In this document: positions 25,543 to 35,566 of the stretch, piece after piece
Layout of the letters: the number at the start of each line of letters is the position of its first letter
Position numbering within the stretch: position 1 is the first letter of the stretch
Source of the DNA: CAIVVT01 sp963757265
GTDB lineage: Bacteria > Acidobacteriota > Terriglobia > Bryobacterales > Bryobacteraceae
Reading direction: 5' to 3'
DNA: 64,000 nucleotides
Assembly: GCA_963757265.1 (NCBI GenBank)
Contig: CAVWRA010000006.1
Location: forward strand, 1,922,001-1,986,000
The notes under the pieces: generated by a model
What the model saw: only the letters and a program-made list of their open reading frames with translations
The model's database searches: none
Told to the model about the DNA's origin: nothing
Position numbers and translations under genes: made by a program

Positions 25543-26581
25543 TCAGGCCGCCGCAACAGCAGTCGGCGCCGGGGGCCGGTAGGCTTGTCCGGTGGCGAGC
25601 ACGGCCCAGGCGATGCGCGCCAGTTTGTTCGCCAGCGCTACACAAACGACGTTGCGGTGGGCGCGCACTGTCAGTTGTCTGAGCCACGCCGCCAGGCCCG
25701 CCGATTGTTTACTACTTTGCTGCAGCACCGCGCGGGCGCACTGCACGAACAGCTTCCGCAGGTAGGTGTTGCCGCGCTTGCTGATGCCGAGCAGCTTCTG
25801 CCGGCCGCCGGTGGAGTGTTCTCGCGGCACCAAGCCGAGCCAGGCCGCAAATTCCCGACTTTTGCCGAACGCCGCCCCGTTGCCGATCGCCGCGATCAGC
25901 GCGGTCGCCGTCACCGGCCCGATGCCGGGGATCGCGTCCAGGCGCCGGCACGCTTCGCTGTCCTGCGCGGTCAGCTGAATCAGCGCGTCGGCTTCTTCCA
26001 GGCGTGCGGCCAGCTGGTCCAGTTCAAGCTTCAACTGCGTCAGCAACAGGTGCAGCGTGGCCGATAGCTTCCCGGCTGCATCCTCCAAGATCTCGGGCAG
26101 TACTGCCTCCAGATGGCGCCGCCCCTTGGGTACCGTCGTACCGCGTTCGAGCAACAGCGAGCGAATCTGGTTGATGAGTGCCGTGCGGCGCATCACCCAA
26201 CGCTCTCGTACCCGGTGCAGCGACTACAGGTCCAGCTGATCATCGCTCTTGATCGGCACGAAGCGCATCGTCGGACGGCCCACCGCCTCCGCAATCGCCT
26301 CGGCGTCGATAAAGTCGCTCTTATTCGTTTTCACGAACGGCTTCACATACTGCGCCGGGATCAGGCGCACCTCGTGGCCCTGCTCGCGCAGTGCCCGGCC
26401 CAGGAAATGGGCGCCCCCGCACGCTTCCATCCCAATCACGTGTACCTTGCGGTTTGCCGTCAACCGCAATAGCTGCGCGCGCGAGAACTTCTTGCGCACG
26501 ATCACTTCGCCTCGCGCGTCCAAACCGACCAGATGAAAAACACGTCTTGCCCAAATCGATGCCAATAGTGTGCATTTCCAT
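25543..26581 (-). pseudogene. IS110-family transposase, frameshift plus stop
   Basis: ATG at 26579-26581 opens 'MEMHTIGIDLGKTCF', after which the catalytic domain continues in another frame ('HLVGLDARGEVIVRKKF'), so one base has been gained or lost near 26535. A TAG at 26224-26226 interrupts 'QLDL-SLHRVRERW' at the position where copy 1 has CAG (Gln). The C-terminal half (26196-25543) is open and complete, ending 'APTAVAAA'. The third acidic residue of the DEDD set is intact here ('KSDFIDAEAI'), unlike in copy 1. Each copy therefore carries different lesions. Confidence 0.85.
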
Positions 26582-26650
26582 GGATGGCCTCCTTCGTTCC
26601 TCTATACCTCGCCTACCTGCGAGTAGAGGCGGCGGACCATCCCATTAGCG
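25543..26650 (-). mobile_element. IS110-family element, copy 2 (inverted relative to copy 1)
   Basis: Near-identical to copy 1 over the shared part, including about 70 bases of upstream leader (26582-26650). It keeps the 3' part that copy 1 has lost. Together the copies bracket 17.9-25.5 kb in inverted orientation, so homologous recombination would invert that segment. Confidence 0.75.
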
Positions 26651-26759
26651 GTCTGCGACAGTGTCGGCAGGCACCAATAAGCGCCAATCTCCCAGAAGCG
26701 GACTTTCCGGGCACGACGACATCGCGTGAAGATATGCTGCGCTGGCTACCGGGCCGCAC

Positions 26760-27008
26760 TCACTTCCTGCCGCTGGGGGCGAGGCGCTTGAGTTCCTCGA
26801 ACCAGTTCTGGACGAGAATCATTTCCGTCACCGGCGTGGGCTTATTGTCATCGAGCTTGACCATCAGGAAGCGTTGGCCATCCAACGAGAGATCCCAGTT
26901 GCGGATCGGCCCAACGAGTTCGAATCCTGTCCGCTCAAACAGCAGGCGCGGCTTGCCGGCGCTGAAAGCCGGCCCGGTCTGCACGTCAACCACCCAAACC
27001 TGACCCAC
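26760..27008 (-). pseudogene. C-terminal fragment of a propeller protein (copy B)
   Basis: Eighty-two codons ending as in copy A, 'EMILVQNWFEELKRLAPSG'. It extends further upstream than the copy A fragment ('GQVWVVDVQTGPAFSAGKPR'), which is the last propeller blade of kinase/TolB proteins. It is separated from the regulator pseudogene by about 100 bases. No ribosome site. Confidence 0.65.
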
Positions 27009-27111
27009 CTGTGTTTTCGCCAGGCGACATTGAACGGGGCGGATGCGCCAGCGCGCCGTGCGGCACGCACAAGCCTCTTGGACGCCGGCGAATTAGGGCT
27101 GCAGCCCCGCC

Positions 27112-29363
27112 TCACCGGTCGCGCTCGATGCGGTAGATCTGACTGCTGGAGAGCTTCTTCAGCACGATCGGCTCTCCGTCGGGTGTCCAGAAGGCACCTG
27201 CAGCAGACAGTACGCCAGTAATGGAGAATTCGGTGAGCGTGCGAACCTCCTCCACCTTCCCAGTCCCTACCTCGATCCGCACCAGCCGCCCCTCTCGCCC
27301 CCATTCAATGAAGTACACGGACTGGCTATCCCTCGACCACTCCGGGGAACCCTCTTCGCGCGGCTGCAGGACGGCCCATTTCTGAGTCGCAAAGCTGTAG
27401 ACGTAGGGCCAGGTCTTGTCGCAACTCAGCGCCACCAGCCGTTTGCCGTCCGGCGACCAGCGCGCGGAGGTCAGGTTGTCCGAGCCCGGCACAGCCTCCA
27501 CGGCGCCCGTTTCCAGGTTGACGATTGAGACGTGCTGCTGCTCCTTTGTGCCCTCGTAGATGAGCGGAGCAAATGCCAATTGCTTGCCGTCCGGCGACCA
27601 TGACGCATCGCCGGCCGGCCCCGTAACGCCCGGCACCGGCTCCGGCTTTCCGCCGTTGGCGGAGATCGTGTAGATGTGGAACGGGTTGAACGGGTCGTGC
27701 CAGTCGTGCCACCCGGCCGGGACGCGTACCCGCCCCGAGAAGGCGATGCGGCTGCCGTCGGGCCACCAGCGCGGAGCCCGGCAGAGAAGTCCCTCCTCGA
27801 GCATCACCCTGCCGTTACCATCCTTCCGGCATTTCCGAAGTTCCGCATTCGGATAGCTTATCTAGGCAACCCATTGCCCATCGCGCGAGAGGTTAGCCTG
27901 GTCGGCGGCCAGCCCTCCTAGGAAGGATTCCCAAACGTTGGCCTTGCGATTGAGCTTCATGGCCGTGGCTTGCAGGGCCATGCCCCTCGCGTAAATCACC
28001 AGCGGATCAGCTGGGTCCTCAAAAGGTTCAGTGAAACGAATGGGGCCCGAGGTGAGACGCAAGGGCGCAGGGTGACGCATCCAACCTCGCCAGCCGCGGT
28101 TTCGCTGCAGATAGATGTCGCCCTGGGAGACGAAGTACAGGCGTCGGCCGTCAGGCGACCACTCTGCCCCGTCTTGTTCCACGGAGAATCCGGGGACAAG
28201 CGGCCGCAATCCGGTTCCGTCGGCCCGCACTTCCCAAAGCTCGAGGAGACCACCCACCCGTCGAAGGAACCCGATTCGGTTTCCCGCCGGATGCCAAAAT
28301 GTATAGGACAGATAGTTCCAGGCGTCCGGGCGAACTAGCAGCCGCTCCGCACCTCCGTCCACCGACTGGGCAAACAGGCCTTCATTGCTGCCGAACAGCA
28401 TCGTCTGTTGGCTTGGCGAGATAGACGCTGATCTGAAACGACCCAAACTGTAAGGGCCGATCGACCTCGGGCCGCTCCCGTCGAAGCCCGTCAACCACAA
28501 GTCAGGTCCGCGAGCGCTCCCGAAACAAAGCAGGAACAGGCGCTGGCGCAGATAGCTGGCTCCCAGGAGCCCTGTCGAACACTTCGCAGGGCGTCGGCTC
28601 GCTTCTGGCCTCGCCGCCAGCGACAGGCACGGACCAGAGTTCCGACTTCCCGGCATATTTCCCTACTCCCCCCCGCCGAGTAGATGACTCTGCCGCCGGT
28701 CACCGCAAGCGATATCCCCTTGGACCGAGCATCGTCCGTCAGCGGGGTCACCCGGACGACTGGCTGAGGCGGTGGCCACAGGCCGGTGACGAGAAGAAGC
28801 GCAACCAGCGCGGCCAGTCCGGCGATCCAGACCCGGCGCCTGCGCTTCCTCGCTGACGGCCGTGCCATCGCAGGGGCGGCTTCCACTGCCGGGGCCGCCG
28901 TCTCCAGCGGCGCAGCCGGTTCCACCACCCCCACTGGCGCGATGAAGCGGTACCCCTTGCGCGGCAGCGTCTCGATGAAGCGCGGATTGTCGGGCGAATC
29001 AGAGAGGGCCTCCCGCAACCGGTTGACGGCCTTGTTCAGGCTCAGCTCGAAATCGACGAATGTCCCGTCGGGCCAGAGGCGTTTCTGCAGCTCTTCGCGC
29101 GACACTACCGCGCCCGGCTTCTCCAGCAGGGCGCACAACACCTGCCACGGCTGCTCCTGCAGTGGGACCTTCCGGCCGCGCTTTCGCAGTTCTCCGGCAG
29201 CGAGATCCGCCTCGAAGAGGCCGAAACGAACTGCGCCATGAGGCGCGGCACCGGGTTCCACTTCTGCACCCCGATTCCAGTCGAGTATAGCACCGGCTGC
29301 TCCGAATTGAGCCTCGTCACACGACCTTCCAAGCGCCCTGCAATCAATAAATTGCCTGGACAC
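27112..29363 (-). pseudogene. wHTH-TolB regulator (copy B), frameshift and nonsense mutation
   Basis: Paralogue of the gene at 1014-3215. The N-terminal wHTH ('RFGLFEADLAAGELRKRGRK' to 'FIETLPRKGYRFIAPV') and the membrane helix ('IAGLAALVALLLVTGLW') are intact in the frame starting at GTG 29363. The propeller moves to a second frame between about 28680 and 28560, where 'TPLTDDARSKGISLAVTGG' gives way to 'DLWLTGFDGSGPRSIG'. In that frame TAG at 27862-27864 replaces the Tyr of 'VAYVSYP' seen in copy A; the rest (27861-27112) is open. A truncated product keeping wHTH and the membrane anchor could still be made and might interfere with copy A. Confidence 0.85.
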
Positions 29364-29445
29364 ATCGCGCCGCGTCGCGGTATCCCGGCTTCACTCAGTC
29401 ATCTCCCGGCCGCCATGGGATGTCACCCCCCGATGGCGAATTCTT

Positions 29446-29468
29446 GGTCTCGCGATGGAGGCGAGACC
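29446..29468 (+). promoter_or_regulatory. Hairpin covering the ribosome-binding site of the HEXXH gene (copy B)
   Basis: Identical to the element at 3298-3320: GGTCTCGC, loop GATGGAG, GCGAGACC, directly before AATGAAAAC. Retained while flanking spacer bases diverged. Confidence 0.65.
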
Positions 29469-29469
29469 A

Positions 29470-30096
29470 ATGAAAACCGCAACGATGATGACGATGGCAG
29501 CGATGCTGGGCAGCATGGCTTGGGCAGGTGGCAAGTCGGGTAATCGGAAAGTTGTGGCATGCCTCGAAGAGAGCGGGGGGATCCTCGCGGACGTGCCCAA
29601 GGCCCGGATGATTGCCATCGAGGTGTTCCAATCAGCGGGCGTAAACCTGGAGATGCTTACCGGCCTGCGTTCTTGCGAAGGGCAGCGCGATCAGGCGATC
29701 TTGGTCAGCGTGTCGATGAACACTCCCAGTGATCTCCCTCCCGGCGTTCTGGCCCGTGCTCTCCTGTTCGAGGGATTGCACATCCGGGTGTTCTACGACC
29801 GGATCGTCAGTGAAGCACATGACCGGCAACTGCGGCCGTACCTGTTGGCGTACGTGATCGTCCACGAGATCACGCATATTCTGGAAGGTGTCGACAGACA
29901 TTCCGATAGCGGGATCATGAAGGCGCACTGGGGCTCTGACGAATATGCACTCATGAGGAGCGGCCAACTCCGGTTTGCCGAGGAGGACATCGAATTGATC
30001 CATTTGGGTTTGGCGGCGCCTGTGGCCCACCCCGCATCCGGCGCGCTGGTCGCCGCCTCCGGACTGGCCGCGGCGCAACCGGCGGCTCAGAGATAG
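29470..30096 (+). CDS. Secreted HEXXH-motif protein, putative zinc metallopeptidase (copy B)
   Basis: 208 residues, paralogous to the gene at 3322 along its whole length. Signal peptide 'MKTATMMTMAAMLGSMAWA', zinc motif 'VHEITHILEGVDRHSDSGIM', then 'WGSDEYALMRSGQLRFAEED', which is unchanged from copy A and may shape the active site. The central part ('VNLEMLTGLRSCEGQRDQAI') has diverged. The frame is intact although its divergent regulator is broken. Substrate unknown. Confidence 0.75.
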   Translation: MKTATMMTMAAMLGSMAWAGGKSGNRKVVACLEESGGILADVPKARMIAIEVFQSAGVNLEMLTGLRSCEGQRDQAILVSVSMNTPSDLPPGVLARALLFEGLHIRVFYDRIVSEAHDRQLRPYLLAYVIVHEITHILEGVDRHSDSGIMKAHWGSDEYALMRSGQLRFAEEDIELIHLGLAAPVAHPASGALVAASGLAAAQPAAQR

Positions 30097-30238
30097 CAAT
30101 CGCAGACGCGCCTTGCCGCGTACACGCTCTTGGTGCGAGAGGCGCATGCACCTTTGCCCGGCTCGCCTGAGCGTGGTCGCGGATTGGATCTGCTGGGTCA
30201 TCATGGTGATCGCCCTGTGTAACGGCGCACTCGAAGAC

Positions 30239-30268
30239 TGTGCCAATGGTCGGTAAACGGCGTTCGAG
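30239..30268 (+). repeat. Interspersed palindromic repeat, copy 3
   Basis: TGTGCCAATGGTCG, GTAAAC, GGC, GTTCGAG. It is the counterpart of the copy at 4081 and ends block B. Confidence 0.6.
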
Positions 30269-30473
30269 GAAGTTCAGGTGTAAGCCACCTGCGGATCGCT
30301 GTGTAAACGCTTCTCGGAGTCAGCGTTATTTCGTGTTATCGGTAGAGATCTTGCGGGCAAAGAACGGGCGCCTTGCGGACGAGGATGGGCGCTTTTGGTC
30401 GCTCCCACCGAAAGCAAGCTCATCTCTCCTTCCCACGCCGGCAAGAACCCGTTGAACGCCGATTTGGGCCATT

Positions 30474-30500
30474 TGTCCGTAAACACTTAGCGGACACTGC
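30474..30500. repeat. TGTCCG...CGGACA inverted repeat, relative of the palindromic repeat
   Basis: TGTCCG (30476-30481 region), TAAACACTTAG, CGGACA. It shares the half-site TCCGTAAACAC with copy 2 but has a different outer dyad. Confidence 0.4.
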
Positions 30501-30787
30501 TCCTTCAGAGTGCCCGATCAACCGGGTTTGGTAGCCGCGGGGTGTGGTCGCGGGAATGTTAATGATGCCGAGCGACTTTCAGATGGTCCGACGTGGCGGC
30601 TGATCGTAGAACCAGAGGCGGCTGGGTGGCGGACTCCCGATGACAGCTCCAGGAGGCATGGACGCGCGATTCGAAGCTTTATAGGATGGCGGTGGGCGGT
30701 ATCCCGACCCAGAAAAGGGGGGCAGGAGCGGAATGCGCGGATGAGATATTCTGAACATCCGAGCAACACGAACGTATTGGGAGAGGA

Positions 30788-31648
30788 ATGCCTGACGAGA
30801 TCCCTCTAAGCTTGAGGCAAGTGAAAAAGCGGTTCGGCGAACTGACCGCAGTTGATGGCCTGAGCCTTGATGTGCGCCGCGGCGAGATCTTCGGTCTGCT
30901 TGGTCCCAACGGCGCTGGGAAATCCACCACGATCCACTGCATGATCGGATTGCTTGAGCCCGATGAAGGCGCGATCCGCATCAACGGAACAGGCAAGCCG
31001 ACCCAGCCCGCGGTGCGCGCACGCATGGGCGTCGCACCGCAGGCCCTGTCGCTGTACGAGGTGCTCACGGCCGAGGAGAATTTGGCGTTCTTTGGACGGC
31101 TGTACGGGATGCGGGGGCAACCGCTCAAGCAACGCGTCGATTGGGCCCTCGATTTCGTGGGCCTCACCAATCGCCGCGGCGACGCCATCAAGGTCTATTC
31201 GGGCGGCATGAAGCGGCGCATCAATCTGGCCGTGGCGCTGCTGCACGATCCGGAAATCATCCTTCTCGACGAACCGACGGTGGGCGTCAACCCGCAATCG
31301 CGCAACTCCATTTTCGACAACATCCTGGCGCTCAAGGCCGAAGGACGGACTGTGATCTACTCGACGCACTATATGGAAGAGGCCGAGCGGCTGTGCGATC
31401 GCGTGGGGATCATGGATCAAGGCAAGCTGCTGGCGCTCGATAGCGTGCAGGGCCTCATCAGCGGTCGGGGAGGGCTGCCGCTGCTGGTGGTCGAGACCGG
31501 CGGGCAGAAGATCGAGGTGCGCTCCGCCGATCCGCTAGGCGAGTTGAACCGTCTTGCGGCCTCGGCTCCGGTCGAGCGCTTCCGTCTGGATCAGCCGACG
31601 CTCGAGCAGGTATTTCTGAATCTCACGGGAAGGACGCTGAGAGACTGA
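30788..31648 (+). CDS. ABC transporter ATP-binding protein (ABC-2 exporter type)
   Basis: A 286-residue ATPase with Walker A 'GPNGAGKST' at 39-47, the ABC signature 'YSGGMKRR' near 137, Walker B 'EIILLDEPTVGV' near 157 and the switch 'STHYMEEAERL'. The C-terminal extension after about 225 is typical of the DrrA/NatA/CcmA group. The start has GAGAGG just upstream. Its TGA shares one base with the permease ATG (TGATG), so the two are translationally coupled. It powers export of an unknown substrate such as a drug, lipid or sodium. Confidence 0.93.
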   Translation: MPDEIPLSLRQVKKRFGELTAVDGLSLDVRRGEIFGLLGPNGAGKSTTIHCMIGLLEPDEGAIRINGTGKPTQPAVRARMGVAPQALSLYEVLTAEENLAFFGRLYGMRGQPLKQRVDWALDFVGLTNRRGDAIKVYSGGMKRRINLAVALLHDPEIILLDEPTVGVNPQSRNSIFDNILALKAEGRTVIYSTHYMEEAERLCDRVGIMDQGKLLALDSVQGLISGRGGLPLLVVETGGQKIEVRSADPLGELNRLAASAPVERFRLDQPTLEQVFLNLTGRTLRD

Positions 31649-32922
31649 TGTCCGCCATATTCGCCATCGCCGCCAAGGATTTGCGCGTCCTGTTTCGCGT
31701 CAAGGCCGGATTGTTCTTCACCTTCGCCTGGCCGCTCATCATCGCCGTGCTGTTCGGCGCCGTCTTCTCTGGTTCGGGGGACAGCGGGCCGCAAGGCCTG
31801 CAGGTGGCCCTCGCGGATGAGGACCAGACTCCGGCCAGCCGCGACTTCGCGGCACTGATCGCGAAGGGCGGCCAGTTCAACGTGCAGTCCGTCCCGCGCG
31901 CACAGGCTGTCGATCTGGTGCGACGTGGAAAGCTCGCCGCGGCGCTGGTCCTGCCTAAGGGATTCGGAGAGGCCAGCCAGCGCTTATTCTACGGTGCGCC
32001 GCCGCAGATCGAAGTGTGGATGGATCCCAGCCGCAAGGCCGAGTCGGCCATGATTCAGGGCCTGCTGTTCCAGCGCGCCGCGCAGCTCATGCAGAAGAAG
32101 ATGTCGGACCAGGGCGCCATGCGCGGCAACATCCGCGGCGCGCTGGCTGAGCTGAACAACGCCAAGACGATGGATCCGGCCCATCGCGCTTCCCTGTTGC
32201 GCTTTCTGGGCAGTCTCGATCGCGTTCTCGCCGACACGCCCGCAACTCCTCCCGAAGGAACTGGCAATCAGCCTGCATGGCAGCCTCTCGCGGTGGATCA
32301 GCACGACGTCTCGCTCCGCAAAGATGGCCCTCAAAGCGGGTACGAAATCACCTTTCCGCAAGGACTGGTCTGGGGAATACTCGGTTGCTCCATGACCTTC
32401 GGCATTGGCTTTGTGTCCGAGCGGACGCACGGAACCCTGGTCCGGCTCCAGATGGCGCCCATCGACCGCGTTCAAGTGCTCGCCGGGAAGGCGCTGGCCT
32501 GCGCCGCGGCCTGCCTGCTGATCGAATTCGTGCTTGGCCTCATCGGCGTCTTCGGTTTTCACGTCGTGCCGCAGCACTGGCTTTTCATGGGAATGGCAGG
32601 CTTCTCCTCGATGCTGGCGTTTGTTGGCATGATGATGCTCGTCGCCGGTCTGGGCAAGACAGAGCAAGCCGCAGCGGGTGTCGGCTGGGCCATAATGATG
32701 CCTCTGGCGATGTTCGGCGGCGCCATGATCCCGCTCGCTTTCATGCCTCGCTGGATGGCTCAGATTGGCGTGGTGAGCCCCGTTCGTTGGAGCATCACCG
32801 CGTTCGAGGGCGCGATCTGGCGAGGCTTCTCGTTTCACGAGATGCTGTTGCCTTGTGGAATCCTCGCTGGAATGGGTATTGTGTGCTTTGTTGTGGGCAC
32901 CCGCACATTGCGCCTGTCGTGA
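31648..32922 (+). CDS. ABC-2 family exporter permease
   Basis: 424 residues: one N-terminal membrane helix ('AGLFFTFAWPLIIAVLFGAV'), a large extracytoplasmic domain (about 45-225, 'PQGLQVALADEDQTPASRDF', 'LVRRGKLAAALVLPKGF'), then five C-terminal helices including 'LVWGILGCSMTFGIGFVSER' and 'GVGWAIMMPLAMFGGAMIPL'. This is the ABC2_membrane_3 (YhfK/YhhJ/NatB) layout. 'RTHGTLVRLQMAPIDRVQVL' is the conserved coupling region. It forms an exporter with the ATPase encoded just upstream. Confidence 0.92.
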   Translation: MSAIFAIAAKDLRVLFRVKAGLFFTFAWPLIIAVLFGAVFSGSGDSGPQGLQVALADEDQTPASRDFAALIAKGGQFNVQSVPRAQAVDLVRRGKLAAALVLPKGFGEASQRLFYGAPPQIEVWMDPSRKAESAMIQGLLFQRAAQLMQKKMSDQGAMRGNIRGALAELNNAKTMDPAHRASLLRFLGSLDRVLADTPATPPEGTGNQPAWQPLAVDQHDVSLRKDGPQSGYEITFPQGLVWGILGCSMTFGIGFVSERTHGTLVRLQMAPIDRVQVLAGKALACAAACLLIEFVLGLIGVFGFHVVPQHWLFMGMAGFSSMLAFVGMMMLVAGLGKTEQAAAGVGWAIMMPLAMFGGAMIPLAFMPRWMAQIGVVSPVRWSITAFEGAIWRGFSFHEMLLPCGILAGMGIVCFVVGTRTLRLS

Positions 32923-33455
32923 ATTGTCAGGCGGTATTGCCCTCGAGCACGGTGGCTGGGGCCGCTGCTAGGCGCGCGGGCCAGCAGCCACTTGCGCCCC
33001 TTCGACCATTGAGCTGGGATTGCGGCTTGCTTCCTGGGAATTGTGCCAGCGGACGATAAACGGCATTTACGGCAAGTAACCGGACGCGCGGCGGAGGCTC
33101 GTGCCAGGAGCGATATGGGTCAATATCGGTAGGCATTCGGCTACCCGAATGTTCGCGGCTGCAATATTAGACTTGGGCAGTCCCTGTCGGGTGCCCGTCG
33201 GCCCGCCGCTTGTTGGGTCCGATCTCGGCACATCTACGCCTTGCCAACTGGAAACTCAAACGGACAACTTCCGGTTGGCCGACCATCCAGACGGAGCCTC
33301 CGCGTTGCGCGCTTCGGCGGGTCGGGCGTTTTACATCCAAGTGCAAGGCTAACATCTCAGAACGCCGTTTCCGAGTAGCCGACGATCCAGACAGAACCCC
33401 AAGGCAAGGAACGGCTATAAGAAATCTAGTTCCGGCAGATTAGTTACACCCCAAT
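32923..33455. other. Spacer of about 530 bases with repeats
   Basis: Contains palindromic repeat copy 4 (33041-33074), the 15-mer shared with 599-613 (33117-33131), a small hairpin CATTCGG-CTAC-CCGAATG (about 33134-33151), and a local direct repeat of about 30 bases (CCGACSATCCAGACRGARCC) at 33272-33300 and 33370-33398. No gene. Confidence 0.5.
33041..33074 (+). repeat. Interspersed palindromic repeat, copy 4
   Basis: TTGTGCCAGCGGACG, then ATAAACGGCATTTACGG. Most of the core dyad is kept. Confidence 0.6.
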
Positions 33456-34439
33456 TCACCGCTCCACTCTGAACGGGAGCAATCTCATCTCCAACTTTGA
33501 AAAAAACTGGCGTGGGCTAGGCCCAGAAAACCAGCGCCCAAACACATTCTCGAAGATCTGTGCTTTGCGCAGACGGCCAGGAGTTGTCGGACCAACGTCT
33601 CTAAATGCATAGTTCATTGCAAAATTCCCGAGTACATCACTCGCCTGAACCATCCAAGAAAGTTTGCTGTCGAGGATATCTATGCTCGTGCCATCCTTTT
33701 TAACTCTCGGCGCGTGTGGAAACCTCTGATCAACATAAGAGTCAAGTGCAACGGCGAATAGGTGGCGGGCGGTAAACGGCCTACCTTTGATGGTGGTGTT
33801 CAGACTCACGAAGGGAGCGCTCTCGTCGTCTCGATCTACTTCAACGCGGAGAGCAATCGTATCGCCGAAGTCATCTAGCACACGAGGAATGGTGAACAGC
33901 GGCGGCGCACACGCTTGACGCGCAGAGATGATCGCTCGATCTGTGACTCCAGCTTGCTGAAATGTGCTCTCAACTACCCGCGCTGCGAAGCCGCTGAACT
34001 CATCCCCCCAATCCTCGCTGTTAGAAATGACTCGAATTACCGAGTAATAATCCGATTGGATGGTGTCTCGGATTAACTTCAAAAACTCCTCGAAGGCGGA
34101 AAAATAATTGTTGAAGTTTTCGCTTGCGTGAAATTCGTCGATGTCGCTCGGCAATAGTGCGCGAGCACGCTTCGAAAACTCTGGAACTGCGGAGTCTGGC
34201 AGAGCAAAATATGTCCACCCCGACGTGAGACCACCCCCAGTTCCGAAATCATGTATGCCACAAACAACCTGTTTAGGGCGCAGCGCGAGGATCCGCCTTC
34301 GAAGGAACTCCTCGGCTCGAAGCCAGTCATATTCTGGTGACCCTACCGGTCTCCCGCGTTCTTCCCACAAACGATACGCCAAGCGGCGCACAAGATCGGG
34401 GTTGGCCAGAGGTATCAGGCGAGTTTCGGGTCTGGCCAT
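33456..34439 (-). CDS. DUF2934-like / DUF3800-like fusion protein, function unknown
   Basis: 327 residues. Residues about 12-50 ('VRRLAYRLWEERGRPVGSPE', then 'DWLRAEEFL') match the DUF2934 pattern, a short helical module common in acidobacterial and proteobacterial proteins. The rest looks DUF3800-like: an early strand with Asp ('VVCGIHDFGTGGGLTSGWTY'), 'SDIDEFHASEN' in the middle, and near the end 'LSWMVQASDVLGNFAMNYAF', the usual position of the conserved 'Q.AD' helix. DUF3800 proteins have a predicted RNase H-like fold and often lie in defence or mobile contexts; no activity is known to me. GC is lower than in neighbours, which suggests transfer. It is divergent from the PD-(D/E)XK-like gene. 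Confidence 0.65.
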   Translation of the reverse strand: MARPETRLIPLANPDLVRRLAYRLWEERGRPVGSPEYDWLRAEEFLRRRILALRPKQVVCGIHDFGTGGGLTSGWTYFALPDSAVPEFSKRARALLPSDIDEFHASENFNNYFSAFEEFLKLIRDTIQSDYYSVIRVISNSEDWGDEFSGFAARVVESTFQQAGVTDRAIISARQACAPPLFTIPRVLDDFGDTIALRVEVDRDDESAPFVSLNTTIKGRPFTARHLFAVALDSYVDQRFPHAPRVKKDGTSIDILDSKLSWMVQASDVLGNFAMNYAFRDVGPTTPGRLRKAQIFENVFGRWFSGPSPRQFFSKLEMRLLPFRVER

Positions 34440-34738
34440 GACCTCATCTTCTCATACTGCTGCAACTACCGAGTACCACCTGACGCATCGCCTTCCCCGC
34501 AAACGCGGTGTCCGGACTTTGTTCGACCGAAACGTCAACCAGTCATATATTCGATCGCCGGTCAGGATGGATTGCTGTCGAATTACGGGCGACTCGGAGG
34601 TTGTCATCGAACCAGTTGGCATTCGCCCTTCTCCGAGCGCCTGACGACCCTCCCGAAGCGGCTGTGGGCCGACGCAAGGGCGTTTGTCGCTCCGAATCGA
34701 CAGGTCGTTGGCAAGTCCGGCCCTGAAATGGCCTTAGA

Positions 34739-35566
34739 ATGGGTAGGCCGGACTGGAGTATGGATAAAGACGCCGTTCGTAACGCACTTGCCGTCCTCGA
34801 CTCATATTTGGGACGAGCGAATGATGCCCTGATGCAGATCGAAGCCGAAGCATTCGGCTCACAGGAGGTTGACGCTGCCCCGATTGGGTACGCAGACCCT
34901 GAGGCGGCGCTCGAAGGGAACTTGGAGGATCTGAAGGAGACGACACTGATAGTGCTCGACGCAGCAGGAATGCAAACGAGGATGGCGTCGTTGGCAGCGG
35001 CATGGGCCCAGTTTAGGAAGAAGCCAAAGGGCGTGATGGCGATGATCGAGGACCACGAAGGACAATACTTGTACAGCGCGCCTCTCGACTACTTGCGGCG
35101 ACTCGTACAAGGGCTACGTAGCTGTACAGAGGACGGCCCGACGGTAGGCGAGCTAAAGCGCTTGGAAGAAATGCTGAGAAGGACTCACGCGCTGGTTCAT
35201 AGACGCGGGGTCACGCCGTCCAAAGAGCACGATGTTCAGGAAGTGATGCATGACTACCTAGGCGCCGCTTTTCTGAGCTTCACTGACGATGTGCGAATTC
35301 CGAAAACCTTGACGACGTTCAAGCCGGACGCGGGCGTCTTTGATCTCGGCGCCGCAATCGAGTTTAAGTTTGTCAGGGAAAAGAAAGACTTGGGCGTGGC
35401 GATCAGGGGTGTCATCGAAGACATTGGTGGCTATCGAGGCTCAAAGGACTGGAACCGGTTTTATTCTGTGTTTTATCAGGCAAGTCCCTTCATGGCCGAA
35501 GAAGAGGCTTTACACGACATTGAACATTCGGGTGGGCAACGGTGGACCGCTATTATCGTCAATTGA
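34739..35566 (+). CDS. Uncharacterised protein with a PD-(D/E)XK-like nuclease region
   Basis: 275 residues from ATG 34739; ATG 34760 is an alternative. The N-terminal half is helical and acidic. The C-terminal part has 'KPDAGVFDLGAAIEFKFV', matching PD-x(n)-(D/E)-x-K with Asp in strand 1 and E-x-K in strand 2, followed by 'GGYRGSKDWNRFYSVFYQ', the usual helix and last strand of such nucleases. Relatives include restriction-like and anti-phage endonucleases. Substrate unknown. It lies between the DUF3800-like gene and a SIR2-like fragment. GC and codon bias are weaker than in core genes. The nuclease call is an inference from motif shape. Confidence 0.6.
   Translation: MGRPDWSMDKDAVRNALAVLDSYLGRANDALMQIEAEAFGSQEVDAAPIGYADPEAALEGNLEDLKETTLIVLDAAGMQTRMASLAAAWAQFRKKPKGVMAMIEDHEGQYLYSAPLDYLRRLVQGLRSCTEDGPTVGELKRLEEMLRRTHALVHRRGVTPSKEHDVQEVMHDYLGAAFLSFTDDVRIPKTLTTFKPDAGVFDLGAAIEFKFVREKKDLGVAIRGVIEDIGGYRGSKDWNRFYSVFYQASPFMAEEEALHDIEHSGGQRWTAIIVN

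Larger units (their letters stand above)
30097..30787. other. Spacer of about 690 bases with two repeat copies
   Basis: The first 170 bases match the DNA after copy A (GAGCGTGGTCGCGGATTGG is common to both). No gene is seen. The promoter of the ABC exporter should lie near the right end, where GGGAGAGG precedes its ATG. Confidence 0.45.
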
